From JBFWNG01 sp050251195 (GTDB taxonomy: Bacteria > Bdellovibrionota_B > Oligoflexia > Oligoflexales > Oligoflexaceae), in NCBI GenBank assembly GCA_050251195.1, contig JBFWNG010000001.1, forward strand, positions 620,001-684,000: DNA of 64,000 nucleotides. Direction: 5' to 3'. Numbering within the stretch: position 1 is the stretch's first letter; every line of letters begins with the position of its first letter. Under the pieces are notes generated by a model, which saw nothing but the letters and a program-made list of their open reading frames with translations, made no database searches and was not told where the DNA came from. The position numbers were made by a program, and so were the translations under genes. Shown here in pieces: positions 8,452-17,333 of the stretch.

Positions 8452-11202
8452 ATGAAGCAGATCGATCGGCGGTTATCGCCTCGGTGGTCAACTCTGGACG
8501 ACAAGTGGGACATCCGCTTTCTTTATCAAAAACAAGAATATAAATGCCATATCCTCGACATTTCAAAAGAAGGAGTGAGGATTCAAATTCCCCAGGAAAT
8601 GGCGGGGTTGGTGCGCATCGGAGATGTCATTGACGGCGTAGCATTTTTTTGTGAAAGCACCAAAAAATTTGACGGTAATTTCTCGGTTTCGGGAATTAAC
8701 TCCAAGCAAAATGATTATTCGCTCAACTTGTTTTCATCCGATCCCCAAACAAAGGTGACTCTTTGGCGAATAATCGATCAGGTCGAATTGTCTCCACAGC
8801 AAAAATGGGCACAGGCTTCCCAACAAGGGAAATATGAAAACACAAAGGTCCCGGGCCGCGGCATTTACACAGAGGAAGCGCGCTTGGAACGTTTGGCCTT
8901 TGCCCGGGAAAAGACCAACTCAGACCTCAAGAACCTGCAAGTGACTAATTTCGACGCAAAAAAACTTACAAGTAATATTGAAAACTTTGTGGGCTCGCTG
9001 GAGATTCCGGTCGGCATTGCAGGACCGCTACGATTCTTCGGAGAAAGCGTGCGAGGAGAGATATTTGCGCCGTTGGCGACCACCGAAGGAGCGCTTGTTG
9101 CGTCAGCTTGTAGGGGAGCGACGGCGATCAGCAAGTCTGGTGGAGTATTTACCCGTGTTCTGAAGCAGAGGATGATGCGGGTACCTGTTTTCATCTTTTC
9201 GAACTATCAGGGCGCGGACTTTTTCGTGAAGTGGCTGGATGGTCACTTTGACGAGCTTCAGGAACAGATGCGTCAGGTTTCAAGTTATGCTGTGCTGCAC
9301 AAGATCGAAGCTTTCACGCTGGGGCGGGCGGTCCATGCGAGTTTTATTTTTGCGACCGGGGACGCCGCCGGCCAGAATATGACGACCACTTGCACCTGGC
9401 ATGCTTGTCAATGGGCCATGCGGCAAATGAAAGATTTCGACGAAGTGCAGATCGAGGATTTCATAATTGAAGCGAACTTGAGCGGCGATAAGAAAGCCAA
9501 TTTCAAATCCTATGTTGAGGGTAGGGGAACGCGGGTGATAGCGAACGCGTTTATCTCCGAAGATCAGCTCAAAGAGACCCTAAAGGTCGATTCCAAAAAG
9601 CTTGCCGACGCATTTTCTTTCTTTCAGGTGGGATCGGTGCAGGCGGGAATGATGGGGATCAATATCAATATTGCCAACATTATTGCCGCTATTTTTGCGG
9701 CGGCCGGCCAGGATATCGCGTGTGTTCACGAATCCAGCATCGGGCAATTCAACCTGCAAAGGGTTGAGGGCGGCGTTCATATAAGTCTTATCCTGCCTAG
9801 TCTGATCGTCGGTACAGTGGGCGGTGGCACACAGCTGCCTCATCAGCGCGATTATCTGCAAATGCTCGGCTGCGCTGGTCCAGGGAACTCTCGGCGTTTC
9901 GCCGAGATCGTGGCGGGGTACTGTTTGGCATTGGACGTCTCGACGTTATCGGCCATCGCAAACGGGACCTTTGCCTCAGCACACGAAAAACTAGGGCGCA
10001 ACCGACCGGTAAAGTGGTTCAAAACCGACGAATTGACGGCTCCATTTTTTCAAAAGTCGCTGCAAAGCCACAATCCGTCGCAGCCTATCAAAGTTGTAAA
10101 CGCGCATTCCATCGATAAGTTTGCATTGGGAAGCTCGATCATCACGGAATTGACGGCTCGTAAGGTTCAAAAGTTCGTTGGACATATTCCTTTCCACCTC
10201 GATATTGAGACGAACGGGAAAACGGAATCCGTCAATGTGATGGTTAAGTCAAAGCCCGTTGATAAAGAAGTCATTTTGATGATCAACACCATGGCCAATA
10301 TGTGCGGCGGAAGGTTGGCATCAAACTTTTCTCGGTTCAAAGAGGACAGCGGTTTTAGAAATTGTCATTTGAAGGAACTTGAAATATCGAAGTTCACCGA
10401 TCCCAAGTTCACCGATATTACTCCCAAAATCTGGGCCGTGTTGATTGCGGAGGAACGAGAGCAGTTCGCTCTTATTACCGAGTTGCTGCAAAATAATATC
10501 TCGCATATGGACACCGCGGACGACACGTCAGGTTGGAAAAATGATCACATTACCGCTGCGATCAAGGGTATTGCCGGGTTCCATTCACTGCATTACGGCC
10601 AGGGGGAGCAACTCAAGACTAAGCCTTGGCTGTCCGACTACCAATCCGCGGAGAAGATGGAGAGCATGAAAGAACTCTGGTATTCGCTCGCCTTCCATGC
10701 GGTGCAGGAGTTTCCTGAATGGTATAAACGTGAACATTTTGAATTTCATCAGCACCTCGTTGAGGATGTGCAAAACTGGTGGAAACGTATCGACAAGATG
10801 CCGAAGACGCTCGTTCATAACGATTTTAACCCGCGGAACGTCTGTTTGCGCAAGACCGCAAAGGGGTTTGATCTCTGCGCTTACGACTGGGAGCTTGCAA
10901 CGATTCATCTGCCTCAGCATGATCTTGCGGAGTTCTTAATGTTCGCGCTGGACGACAGCGCTTCGCCAGGTTTGATCAACGAATACGTGGAGTTACATAG
11001 AAGATGTCTCGAGTTACACACCAAGAAGACCATAGACGCGTCGGAGTGGATGGAAGGATTTAAACTCTGTCTCAAAGACCTTTATATTAACAGGGTGTCC
11101 ATGTATATCATGGCGCACACCTTCCGGCATTATGGTTTCATGGAAAGGATTTTCAAAACACTGCATAAGTTCACGACACATTATGCGTCACAGACGAAGT
11201 AG
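8452..11202 (+). CDS. PilZ - HMG-CoA reductase - APH-like kinase fusion
   Basis: 916 residues with three domains. Residues 1-115 form a PilZ domain with both c-di-GMP motifs intact: R7xxxR11 and D36xSxxG41. Residues about 135-530 form a class I HMG-CoA reductase with all catalytic residues: Glu212 (TTEGALVAS), Lys347 (GDKK), Asp421 (GQD) and His511 (SAHEKLGRN), plus the cofactor motif GDAAGQNM and GTVGGGTQL. Residues about 548-916 form an aminoglycoside/choline-kinase-like fold: a candidate ATP Lys in NVMVKSK, H789xD791xxxxN796 and metal-binding D812 in AYDWE. It should reduce HMG-CoA to mevalonate under c-di-GMP control. The kinase substrate is unknown; mevalonate or a derivative is only a guess. 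GGAGG at 8441-8445 supports the start. Confidence 0.88.
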   Translation: MKQIDRRLSPRWSTLDDKWDIRFLYQKQEYKCHILDISKEGVRIQIPQEMAGLVRIGDVIDGVAFFCESTKKFDGNFSVSGINSKQNDYSLNLFSSDPQTKVTLWRIIDQVELSPQQKWAQASQQGKYENTKVPGRGIYTEEARLERLAFAREKTNSDLKNLQVTNFDAKKLTSNIENFVGSLEIPVGIAGPLRFFGESVRGEIFAPLATTEGALVASACRGATAISKSGGVFTRVLKQRMMRVPVFIFSNYQGADFFVKWLDGHFDELQEQMRQVSSYAVLHKIEAFTLGRAVHASFIFATGDAAGQNMTTTCTWHACQWAMRQMKDFDEVQIEDFIIEANLSGDKKANFKSYVEGRGTRVIANAFISEDQLKETLKVDSKKLADAFSFFQVGSVQAGMMGININIANIIAAIFAAAGQDIACVHESSIGQFNLQRVEGGVHISLILPSLIVGTVGGGTQLPHQRDYLQMLGCAGPGNSRRFAEIVAGYCLALDVSTLSAIANGTFASAHEKLGRNRPVKWFKTDELTAPFFQKSLQSHNPSQPIKVVNAHSIDKFALGSSIITELTARKVQKFVGHIPFHLDIETNGKTESVNVMVKSKPVDKEVILMINTMANMCGGRLASNFSRFKEDSGFRNCHLKELEISKFTDPKFTDITPKIWAVLIAEEREQFALITELLQNNISHMDTADDTSGWKNDHITAAIKGIAGFHSLHYGQGEQLKTKPWLSDYQSAEKMESMKELWYSLAFHAVQEFPEWYKREHFEFHQHLVEDVQNWWKRIDKMPKTLVHNDFNPRNVCLRKTAKGFDLCAYDWELATIHLPQHDLAEFLMFALDDSASPGLINEYVELHRRCLELHTKKTIDASEWMEGFKLCLKDLYINRVSMYIMAHTFRHYGFMERIFKTLHKFTTHYASQTK

Positions 11203-11210
11203 GTGATAGT

Positions 11211-13919
11211 TTGCAATATTTCTTCGATAGCAAAATGCCCAAAGTCCCTTCCGTCGCTCTTCTGGGCGGCAAAGGTTACAACTTGCACTGGCTTAGAAGC
11301 CGTGGGTTCAACGTTCCGCCCTTTTTCGTATTTACGACGGACGGTTTTGAGAAGCTGGCAAAGGATATGGGCTTACAACTCAAGATTGACGCATCGAAGC
11401 CTCAGGACGAGGTTTTGAGGGCAGCGAAGAATATTCGCGATTCATTGCATAACGCGAAGGTCCCGGCAAAAGTCGCAGAAGATCTCCACAGCTATCTCGC
11501 GCAGCCGGCGTTTAAGGGTCACACGTTTTTCGCTGTGCGCTCTTCGGCCGTTGACGAGGATTCGAGCGCGCACTCCTTCGCCGGACAGATGGAAAGTTAT
11601 CTCTTTCAAAAGACAAAAGAAGATATCGAACGTTCGCTTTTAGCTTGCTTGGCAAGCGCGTTCGGCGAGCGCGCTATTAAATATCGCCTGGAGAAGAAGA
11701 TTCCCATCGGTGCGATTGGTGCTGCCGTAGTCATCCAGGCCATGATCAAGGGCGAAAAATCGGGGGTTTTCTTCACCGCTCATCCCGTGAACGGTAGCCG
11801 GCAGCACTGCCTTATTACCGCTTGTTATGGTCTTGGTGAAGGGATTGTCTCGGGGACTTGCAATACTGATGAATACACGGTCTCTCATATTGATCTCTCC
11901 GTGAACGTCAAGGCGACAACCAAAGACCTTCAGGTTGTGTTCGACGAGAAAAAAGGTTCAGGAGTCATGGAAACCCACGTACCTTCGGAGTTGCAGGAAC
12001 AACCTTGCCTGAAAAACTCGGAGGCGTCCGCATTGGCGGAAATTGGTCGGAACATAGCTGCTGCGTTGCGTCGACCACAAGACATTGAATGGACGATCGC
12101 AGGTAAAGAAATCTTTATTTTGCAAACTCGGCCGATCACGTCGCTGCCGCCGCAAAAGGATCTCGACCACAATCAGATAGTTTGGGACAATTCGAATATT
12201 CAAGAAAGTTATTGCGGCGTAACGACGCCTTTAACGTTCTCCTTTGCCAACAAGGCCTACAAGGCGGTCTACAACTCGACTTTCTCTGTATTAAAAGTGC
12301 CGAGCCGCACTCTGGAGGAGTACCAGCCGGTGTTCTCCAACCTCCTTGGTCTTATCAAGGGGCGAATCTACTACAACATCAACAACTGGTACAAAGGGCT
12401 GTTGCTGCTGCCTTCCTTCGGCACCAACAAGCAGGATATGGAACGCATGATGGGACTGGAAGATCCTGTCGATTTCGTACATGATCAGAAGCTTTCCACA
12501 GTCCAAAAACTGCGAAAGCTCCCCCAACTCTTGAGGTCGTACGGCACGCTCATCTCGAAGTTCATGGTTATAGACCCCTTGGTCCAAAAGTTTGAAAAAG
12601 GGTTTTACGAGACATACAATTCCGTTGATCTTGGCAAGCTGCAGTTTTCACATTACTCGGAGTTGATGTCTCTAACTCAACGCCTCTACAAGTCGTTTTT
12701 CGACAACTGGCAAGCGCCTATCATCAACGATTTTCTCGTTATGATGATGAACGGCAAAACGATCAGGGCTATGGAAAAACACAAGGTGCCGAATCCCGCA
12801 GCTACTCTGAACAATCTGTTGGCCGGCGAGGAGGGTATTGAAAGCACGGAGCCGACGAAGTTTCTCCTTCGTATTTGCGACATGATTCGTAAGGACCGGT
12901 CATTGTTTGCGGAAGTCGCGGTACATCCCAATGCTACGCTTATCGAGTATCTCAAGGGACGAGCTCCTGATATCTATACCAGTTGTCTTGAGTACATCGA
13001 ACGTTACGGCGACCGTTGCATGGGCGAGCTTAAACTGGAATCCATTACTCTCCGACAAGATCCCAGCTTCATGTTTGCCGTTATCAAGAATTATCTCAAC
13101 CGCGACGATCTGACCGCAGAATCCATGGCTAACAAAGAAAAGGCCTTGCGCTCGGGAGCGGAGGAAGCGACGTTTCGACAAATTAAAGCAGGCGGCGGCG
13201 GGGGCGAACTCAAGAAATTCCAGAAAACTCTTGTCCTCTTGCGTAAAGCCTTGAAGAACAGGGAAATGATGCGAATGGAACGTACCCGCATGTTCGGGCT
13301 GTTCCGGAGCATTTTTCTAGAAATCGGCAATCAATTGCACTTTTACGGTCACTTGGCCGACCCTCGGGATATTTTCTATCTTGCCACCGAAGAATTGGAG
13401 AGCATGATCGACGGGCGCCTCGTAGAAAAAAATCTTCGGTCGATTGTGAAGAGCCGGAAGGCCGAGTATGCGGCATTTGAACAAGAGGAAATTGACCATC
13501 ATTTCATCACTCGGGGCGTTGCCTACCTCGACAATGAGTACGAGTACCCTTATAAAAACGAACTCGAGAACGCGGGCAATGGTTCGGACCTTTCGGGAAC
13601 GGGATGTTATCCCGGCATCGTGGAGGGGAGCGTACGGATAATCATGAATCCAAACGACGAATTGGACTTGCGCGGACAGATCCTTTGTACTGTCCGGACA
13701 GATCCCGGTTGGGCGCCGCTGTTTCCAACCGTCAGTGGCCTTCTGATCGAGCGAGGATCAACGTTGTCCCATTCTGCTGTCGTGGCGAGAGAGCTTGGGA
13801 TTCCGGCGATTGTTGGCATTCCAAACGTTACAAAGATTCTCAATTCCGGGGACCTTGTCCGCATGAACGGCGAGCAGGGAAGCGTGGAGATAATTAAAAC
13901 TGCTAAGGCTGCGGGATAG
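11211..13919 (+). CDS. PEP synthase / rifampin-phosphotransferase-like dikinase
   Basis: 902 residues. The N-terminal PPDK-type ATP-binding domain (about 1-315) has GGKGYNLHWL, FAVRSSAVDEDS, AGQMESYL and QDIEWTIAGKEIFILQTRPI. A long middle region (about 320-790) begins WDNSNIQESY-GVTTPLTFSFA. The C-terminal phosphohistidine swivel domain (800-902) has His854 in STLSHSAVVARELGIPAIVG. The PEP-binding TIM barrel of PpsA/PPDK is absent, which is the architecture of rifampin phosphotransferase-like small-molecule dikinases, where the middle domain holds the acceptor. The likely start is TTG 11211 behind AGGTGA, which overlaps the stop of the HMG-CoA reductase fusion. The genes are therefore tightly co-translated. 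The acceptor is probably a metabolite of this cluster (inference). Confidence 0.85.
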   Translation: MQYFFDSKMPKVPSVALLGGKGYNLHWLRSRGFNVPPFFVFTTDGFEKLAKDMGLQLKIDASKPQDEVLRAAKNIRDSLHNAKVPAKVAEDLHSYLAQPAFKGHTFFAVRSSAVDEDSSAHSFAGQMESYLFQKTKEDIERSLLACLASAFGERAIKYRLEKKIPIGAIGAAVVIQAMIKGEKSGVFFTAHPVNGSRQHCLITACYGLGEGIVSGTCNTDEYTVSHIDLSVNVKATTKDLQVVFDEKKGSGVMETHVPSELQEQPCLKNSEASALAEIGRNIAAALRRPQDIEWTIAGKEIFILQTRPITSLPPQKDLDHNQIVWDNSNIQESYCGVTTPLTFSFANKAYKAVYNSTFSVLKVPSRTLEEYQPVFSNLLGLIKGRIYYNINNWYKGLLLLPSFGTNKQDMERMMGLEDPVDFVHDQKLSTVQKLRKLPQLLRSYGTLISKFMVIDPLVQKFEKGFYETYNSVDLGKLQFSHYSELMSLTQRLYKSFFDNWQAPIINDFLVMMMNGKTIRAMEKHKVPNPAATLNNLLAGEEGIESTEPTKFLLRICDMIRKDRSLFAEVAVHPNATLIEYLKGRAPDIYTSCLEYIERYGDRCMGELKLESITLRQDPSFMFAVIKNYLNRDDLTAESMANKEKALRSGAEEATFRQIKAGGGGGELKKFQKTLVLLRKALKNREMMRMERTRMFGLFRSIFLEIGNQLHFYGHLADPRDIFYLATEELESMIDGRLVEKNLRSIVKSRKAEYAAFEQEEIDHHFITRGVAYLDNEYEYPYKNELENAGNGSDLSGTGCYPGIVEGSVRIIMNPNDELDLRGQILCTVRTDPGWAPLFPTVSGLLIERGSTLSHSAVVARELGIPAIVGIPNVTKILNSGDLVRMNGEQGSVEIIKTAKAAG

Positions 13920-13921
13920 TT

Positions 13922-15013
13922 ATGAGTTCGGGTTCAGTCGGCTGTCCCAAGATTCCAAAGGATTTTTTCTCGGTGCCAGACGAGGTCTATCGCGGCGATC
14001 ATGCCTGGCTTCGCGAGGACCGCGCGAAGGTCGAATATCTTTTTAGCGCGCAAAACCAGTATTTCGAAAAAGGGCATGCATGGTTGGCTACGGACGCCGG
14101 CGCTCGTCTAGCAGGTTTTTATCATCCCGATAACTTGATCGAGGGCAAGAAAGTCGCCTATTTTGGTTTTTGGGAAACAACAGATAGCATCGAACCGAAT
14201 CGCAGGCTTTTCAACGAACTCAAGGCATGGGCAGAAAAATGGCAGGTTAGCGAAATCTATGGACCCATAAATTTTTCGACGTTCATGGATTATCGAATTC
14301 GAATCGCGCCCTTTTGCGATTACAAACCGTTCATCGGCGAACCGTACAATCCCACGTACTACCAGGTCTTACTCGAATCCCTGGGATATGCGCTTGATCA
14401 AACCTATTTCACGCAAGAAATGATCCCGCTTGAAACATTCTATGCGACTGCCGGCAACAAGCAAGACTCCGTGACCGCCGCCGAAAAAGAAGGCTTCAAA
14501 ATTCAGAATCTCACCAAAGACTATTTTCTAGAAAACATGGACGACATCTACGTCGTAATCGATGATATTTTTTCACAAAACTTTGCTTATCGCAGTATCA
14601 GCCTCAATGATTTCAAAAACATCTTGGGGATGAGTTTCGCAAAGAGAATTTGTCCCGTAACGTCTTTTGTCGCGACGAGAGGCAACGAAATTGCGGCGCT
14701 GTATATGACCTTCCCTAATTACGCCGACCTCGCTCGCGAAAAAAATGTGCGGGCGTCCGATTTGAACTACACCGATCATTTCAAGATGCTCTCGTCGCCC
14801 GAGCTCCTCATCAAAACCTCCGGCGTACGACCGAAATTTCGAAGTTACGGTTTGCACACGGCGATTACGGTAAAGTGCATTGAGGCATTGAAGAAGACGA
14901 ATGCATACAAATCCGTGCTGGGTTGTCTTATTCGTCAGGGTAATAAATCTGGAAACTTTTCGAAGCATTTCGCTAACAATCGCTATTATGGTTTGTTTAA
15001 GTTGACCCTTTAA
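13922..15013 (+). CDS. YghO-like GNAT-fold acyltransferase
   Basis: 363 residues. The N-terminal half shows the pattern of the YghO-like N-acyltransferase family: HAWLATDAGARLAGFYHPDN, VAYFGFWETTDS, YGPINFSTFMDYRI and EPYNPTYYQVLLESLGY. The C-terminal half (about 200-363) has a second GNAT-like region. The substrate is unknown. It starts 2 nt after the stop of the dikinase gene, so it belongs to the same operon as the HMG-CoA reductase fusion. Confidence 0.72.
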   Translation: MSSGSVGCPKIPKDFFSVPDEVYRGDHAWLREDRAKVEYLFSAQNQYFEKGHAWLATDAGARLAGFYHPDNLIEGKKVAYFGFWETTDSIEPNRRLFNELKAWAEKWQVSEIYGPINFSTFMDYRIRIAPFCDYKPFIGEPYNPTYYQVLLESLGYALDQTYFTQEMIPLETFYATAGNKQDSVTAAEKEGFKIQNLTKDYFLENMDDIYVVIDDIFSQNFAYRSISLNDFKNILGMSFAKRICPVTSFVATRGNEIAALYMTFPNYADLAREKNVRASDLNYTDHFKMLSSPELLIKTSGVRPKFRSYGLHTAITVKCIEALKKTNAYKSVLGCLIRQGNKSGNFSKHFANNRYYGLFKLTL

Positions 15014-15129
15014 CGCCGTCATGGCCAGCTCGAAGCGCGACGGGCATCTCCTCTTTTCAAAACTCAGCCATACGTCTGGTTCGCATTTTGCACTTTCCTA
15101 GATGTTCGCAAAACAACCAGGGGGTCTCC

Positions 15130-15759
15130 GTGAATATTCAGGTCATCTTTTACAGTATGTACGGCCACGTCTTTAGAATGGCAGAAGCAATCGTCGAGGG
15201 AGCGAAATCCGTTGAAGGGGCAAACGTTCAACTTTACCAGGTGCCTGAGCTTGTCCCCGATGACGCTTTGGAAAGGTCGGGGGCCCGGCAAGCCCGAAAA
15301 ATGTTTATGGATGTGCCGTTGGCAAAGGTATCTCAACTTCCCGAAGCCGACGCTATCATCTTTGGTACGCCAACCCGATACGGGAACATGTGCTCTCAGA
15401 TGCGAAACTTCCTTGACCAGACAGGCGGACTCTGGATGAACGGTTCACTGATCGGAAAGGTAGGCAGTGTCTTTGCGTCCACGGCGACGCAACACGGCGG
15501 ACAAGAATCGACTATCCTCAGTTTCCATACGACACTCCTCCATCTCGGTATGGTCATCGTCGGATTGCCGTACTCGGAGAAAAGACAGATGGGCATGGAG
15601 GCAATTAACGGCGGGAGTCCCTACGGCGCTACAACCATTGCCGGAGGCGACGGTTCGCGGTTGCCAAGCGAGGACGAAGTCGAGATGGCAAAATTCCAGG
15701 GGCGTCACGTCGCTGAGATCACGAAAAAGCTGCACGAGACGATGCGCCTTTCGGGTTGA
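15130..15759 (+). CDS. wrbA: WrbA-type NAD(P)H:quinone oxidoreductase
   Basis: About 209 residues with a flavodoxin-like fold. The FMN phosphate loop is YSMYGHVFRMAEAI; further motifs are FGTPTRYGNMCSQMRNFLDQTGGLW, FASTATQHGGQESTIL and GGSPYGATTIAGGDGSRLPS, all typical of WrbA. The family makes two-electron reductions of quinones. AGGGGG at 15119-15124 places the start at GTG 15130 rather than at earlier in-frame codons. It follows the YghO-like gene by 116 nt and converges with the hydrolase gene. A quinone-like product of the preceding UbiA enzyme would be a natural substrate (inference). Confidence 0.88.
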   Translation: MNIQVIFYSMYGHVFRMAEAIVEGAKSVEGANVQLYQVPELVPDDALERSGARQARKMFMDVPLAKVSQLPEADAIIFGTPTRYGNMCSQMRNFLDQTGGLWMNGSLIGKVGSVFASTATQHGGQESTILSFHTTLLHLGMVIVGLPYSEKRQMGMEAINGGSPYGATTIAGGDGSRLPSEDEVEMAKFQGRHVAEITKKLHETMRLSG

Positions 15760-15771
15760 AATCCGTCCGGC

Positions 15772-17163
15772 TCAACGGAGTACTTTTATGGCATCGAGAA
15801 AAATTCGGGTCTTGTTCCAAAAACGCTTCCCACGACAGCCCGCAGTGCAGTTGTCTTCACCGAACCCATGCAGCATTCGCCGGTTATTGGTACTTTCGAG
15901 GCGAGACCACGAATAGATGACGACGGACAAAGGACTGAATTCCACGGGTTCTTTGGCTTCAATCTTGAGGAGGGAGCCTGCTATATCGAGCGTCGCTTCC
16001 CCTCGGACTTTCAGCGATTTTGCACTGGTAATGTCAGAGCCTGCGACTACCAGTTTCCCATTGCTAACCACAAGCGCTTCGTCGTTTGAGGTGATTTTGG
16101 AATTCAGCATAATAGCTGACGAATTTTGCATGGTTAGCGATGTCGTCGCGACCTCCTTTATCTCGACATTTTTGCAGTTGGTGAGGGAAATGCTCTCGTA
16201 CACGCCTGTGAAGGCTAATTGATTGTTGTTGAGGCATGTCCCGATTTTAGCGACCATCTTCTTTTGGGTTCGGATGTTCGCTGTGTTCTTTTCTCCCGCA
16301 AGAAATTTGCGAAGGTTTCCGAGCGTGGCTTCGTCACGGAGAATAGAAACATGGTCGCCCTTGGGGAACACGACGATATCCGCTTGAGGGAGTACGTGCG
16401 CAAGGCCGTATCCAGTGCGAACGGGGGTTACCCGATCGTTTTCCCCCCAAATAATGAGCGTAGGGAGTCTAAGCGTCTCCACGGCCTCTTTGAAATCCTC
16501 GTGAATCAACGCCCAACCAGCTCTTGCCAAAGGATCCTCGGGCAGGACCTTTCCCATATTTAGCTTCGAGGACAAATCTTCGATAAAAATATCGGAGATC
16601 AAAGCGGTATTGCTAAATAGGTCGGTGAAGAAGTTTTCCCGACCGGTCTTTTGGCCGAAGTTGTACACATTCATCAAGTTCGCTAAAAAACTTGCTCTGT
16701 GGAGGACCCCTGCTGGAGAAAGAAGAACCAAACGGTCTATCATCTCGGGGTACTTCGATGCAAACAGAAGGCTTGTTGCCCCACCCAGAGAGTGTCCCAC
16801 GAGACAAACTTTCCCTTTGCCTTCTTTCTGGATCACGGCTTTTATCGCCGAAGCATAAAGATCAAGGGACGGGTTAACGCCTTTTTTAAGGAGCGGCGAC
16901 GCACCAAACTCTGGCAGGTCAACAAGGACGACCTTGTGAGACGACGTAATTTTGGGAGAGAGCCAATCCCAATCCTTATGGGCAGCCCGGCCAAGGCCGT
17001 GAACGAGAACGATCGTATCAGCGGCCGTCTCATTGGCAACATACATCGCAACATGCGTAGTTGTTCCGGGAACGGCAATATCTGCTTTACGAAACGAACC
17101 AAGTGCGCCCGTAGCTAAGAGTAAACTGAATATCAACACAAAAGAGCGCGTCGTGCGGTTCAT
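15772..17163 (-). CDS. Exported alpha/beta hydrolase with repeat tail
   Basis: 463 residues from ATG 17163, with an N-terminal signal segment (SFVLIFSLLLATGALG). The alpha/beta-hydrolase domain (about 30-290) has the oxyanion segment LVHGLGR, nucleophile Ser125 in GHSLGG, Asp243 in WGENDRVTP and His271 in KGDHVSI. Residues about 310-420 are short beta-strand repeats (NCKNVEIKEV, NSKITSNDEAL, GSDITSAKS) resembling a small parallel beta-helix. The last 45 residues are Cys- and Arg-rich and look unlike the rest, so a late frameshift cannot be excluded. A periplasmic or surface esterase or lipase is likely; substrate unknown. Confidence 0.8.
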   Translation of the reverse strand: MNRTTRSFVLIFSLLLATGALGSFRKADIAVPGTTTHVAMYVANETAADTIVLVHGLGRAAHKDWDWLSPKITSSHKVVLVDLPEFGASPLLKKGVNPSLDLYASAIKAVIQKEGKGKVCLVGHSLGGATSLLFASKYPEMIDRLVLLSPAGVLHRASFLANLMNVYNFGQKTGRENFFTDLFSNTALISDIFIEDLSSKLNMGKVLPEDPLARAGWALIHEDFKEAVETLRLPTLIIWGENDRVTPVRTGYGLAHVLPQADIVVFPKGDHVSILRDEATLGNLRKFLAGEKNTANIRTQKKMVAKIGTCLNNNQLAFTGVYESISLTNCKNVEIKEVATTSLTMQNSSAIMLNSKITSNDEALVVSNGKLVVAGSDITSAKSLKVRGEATLDIAGSLLKIEAKEPVEFSPLSVVIYSWSRLESTNNRRMLHGFGEDNCTAGCRGKRFWNKTRIFLDAIKVLR

Positions 17164-17333
17164 CTTATAAAATCCACTTTTTGAAACTAGGCGCAATATT
17201 ATCACTTGCAGTCGGGTAATGAAATATATTTACCGCCGGTCAAACCTTCGTGCTAACGCCCACTCACAAGTAACGCCTTTTCTCGTCAAATTTGTTACAA
17301 TTATTTCCATCATTCATGGCGGGAGAATCTTCA

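Noticed and set aside
11211..13919. Rifampin resistance gene
   Set aside because: The architecture is shared by many small-molecule dikinases, and the operon points to biosynthesis.
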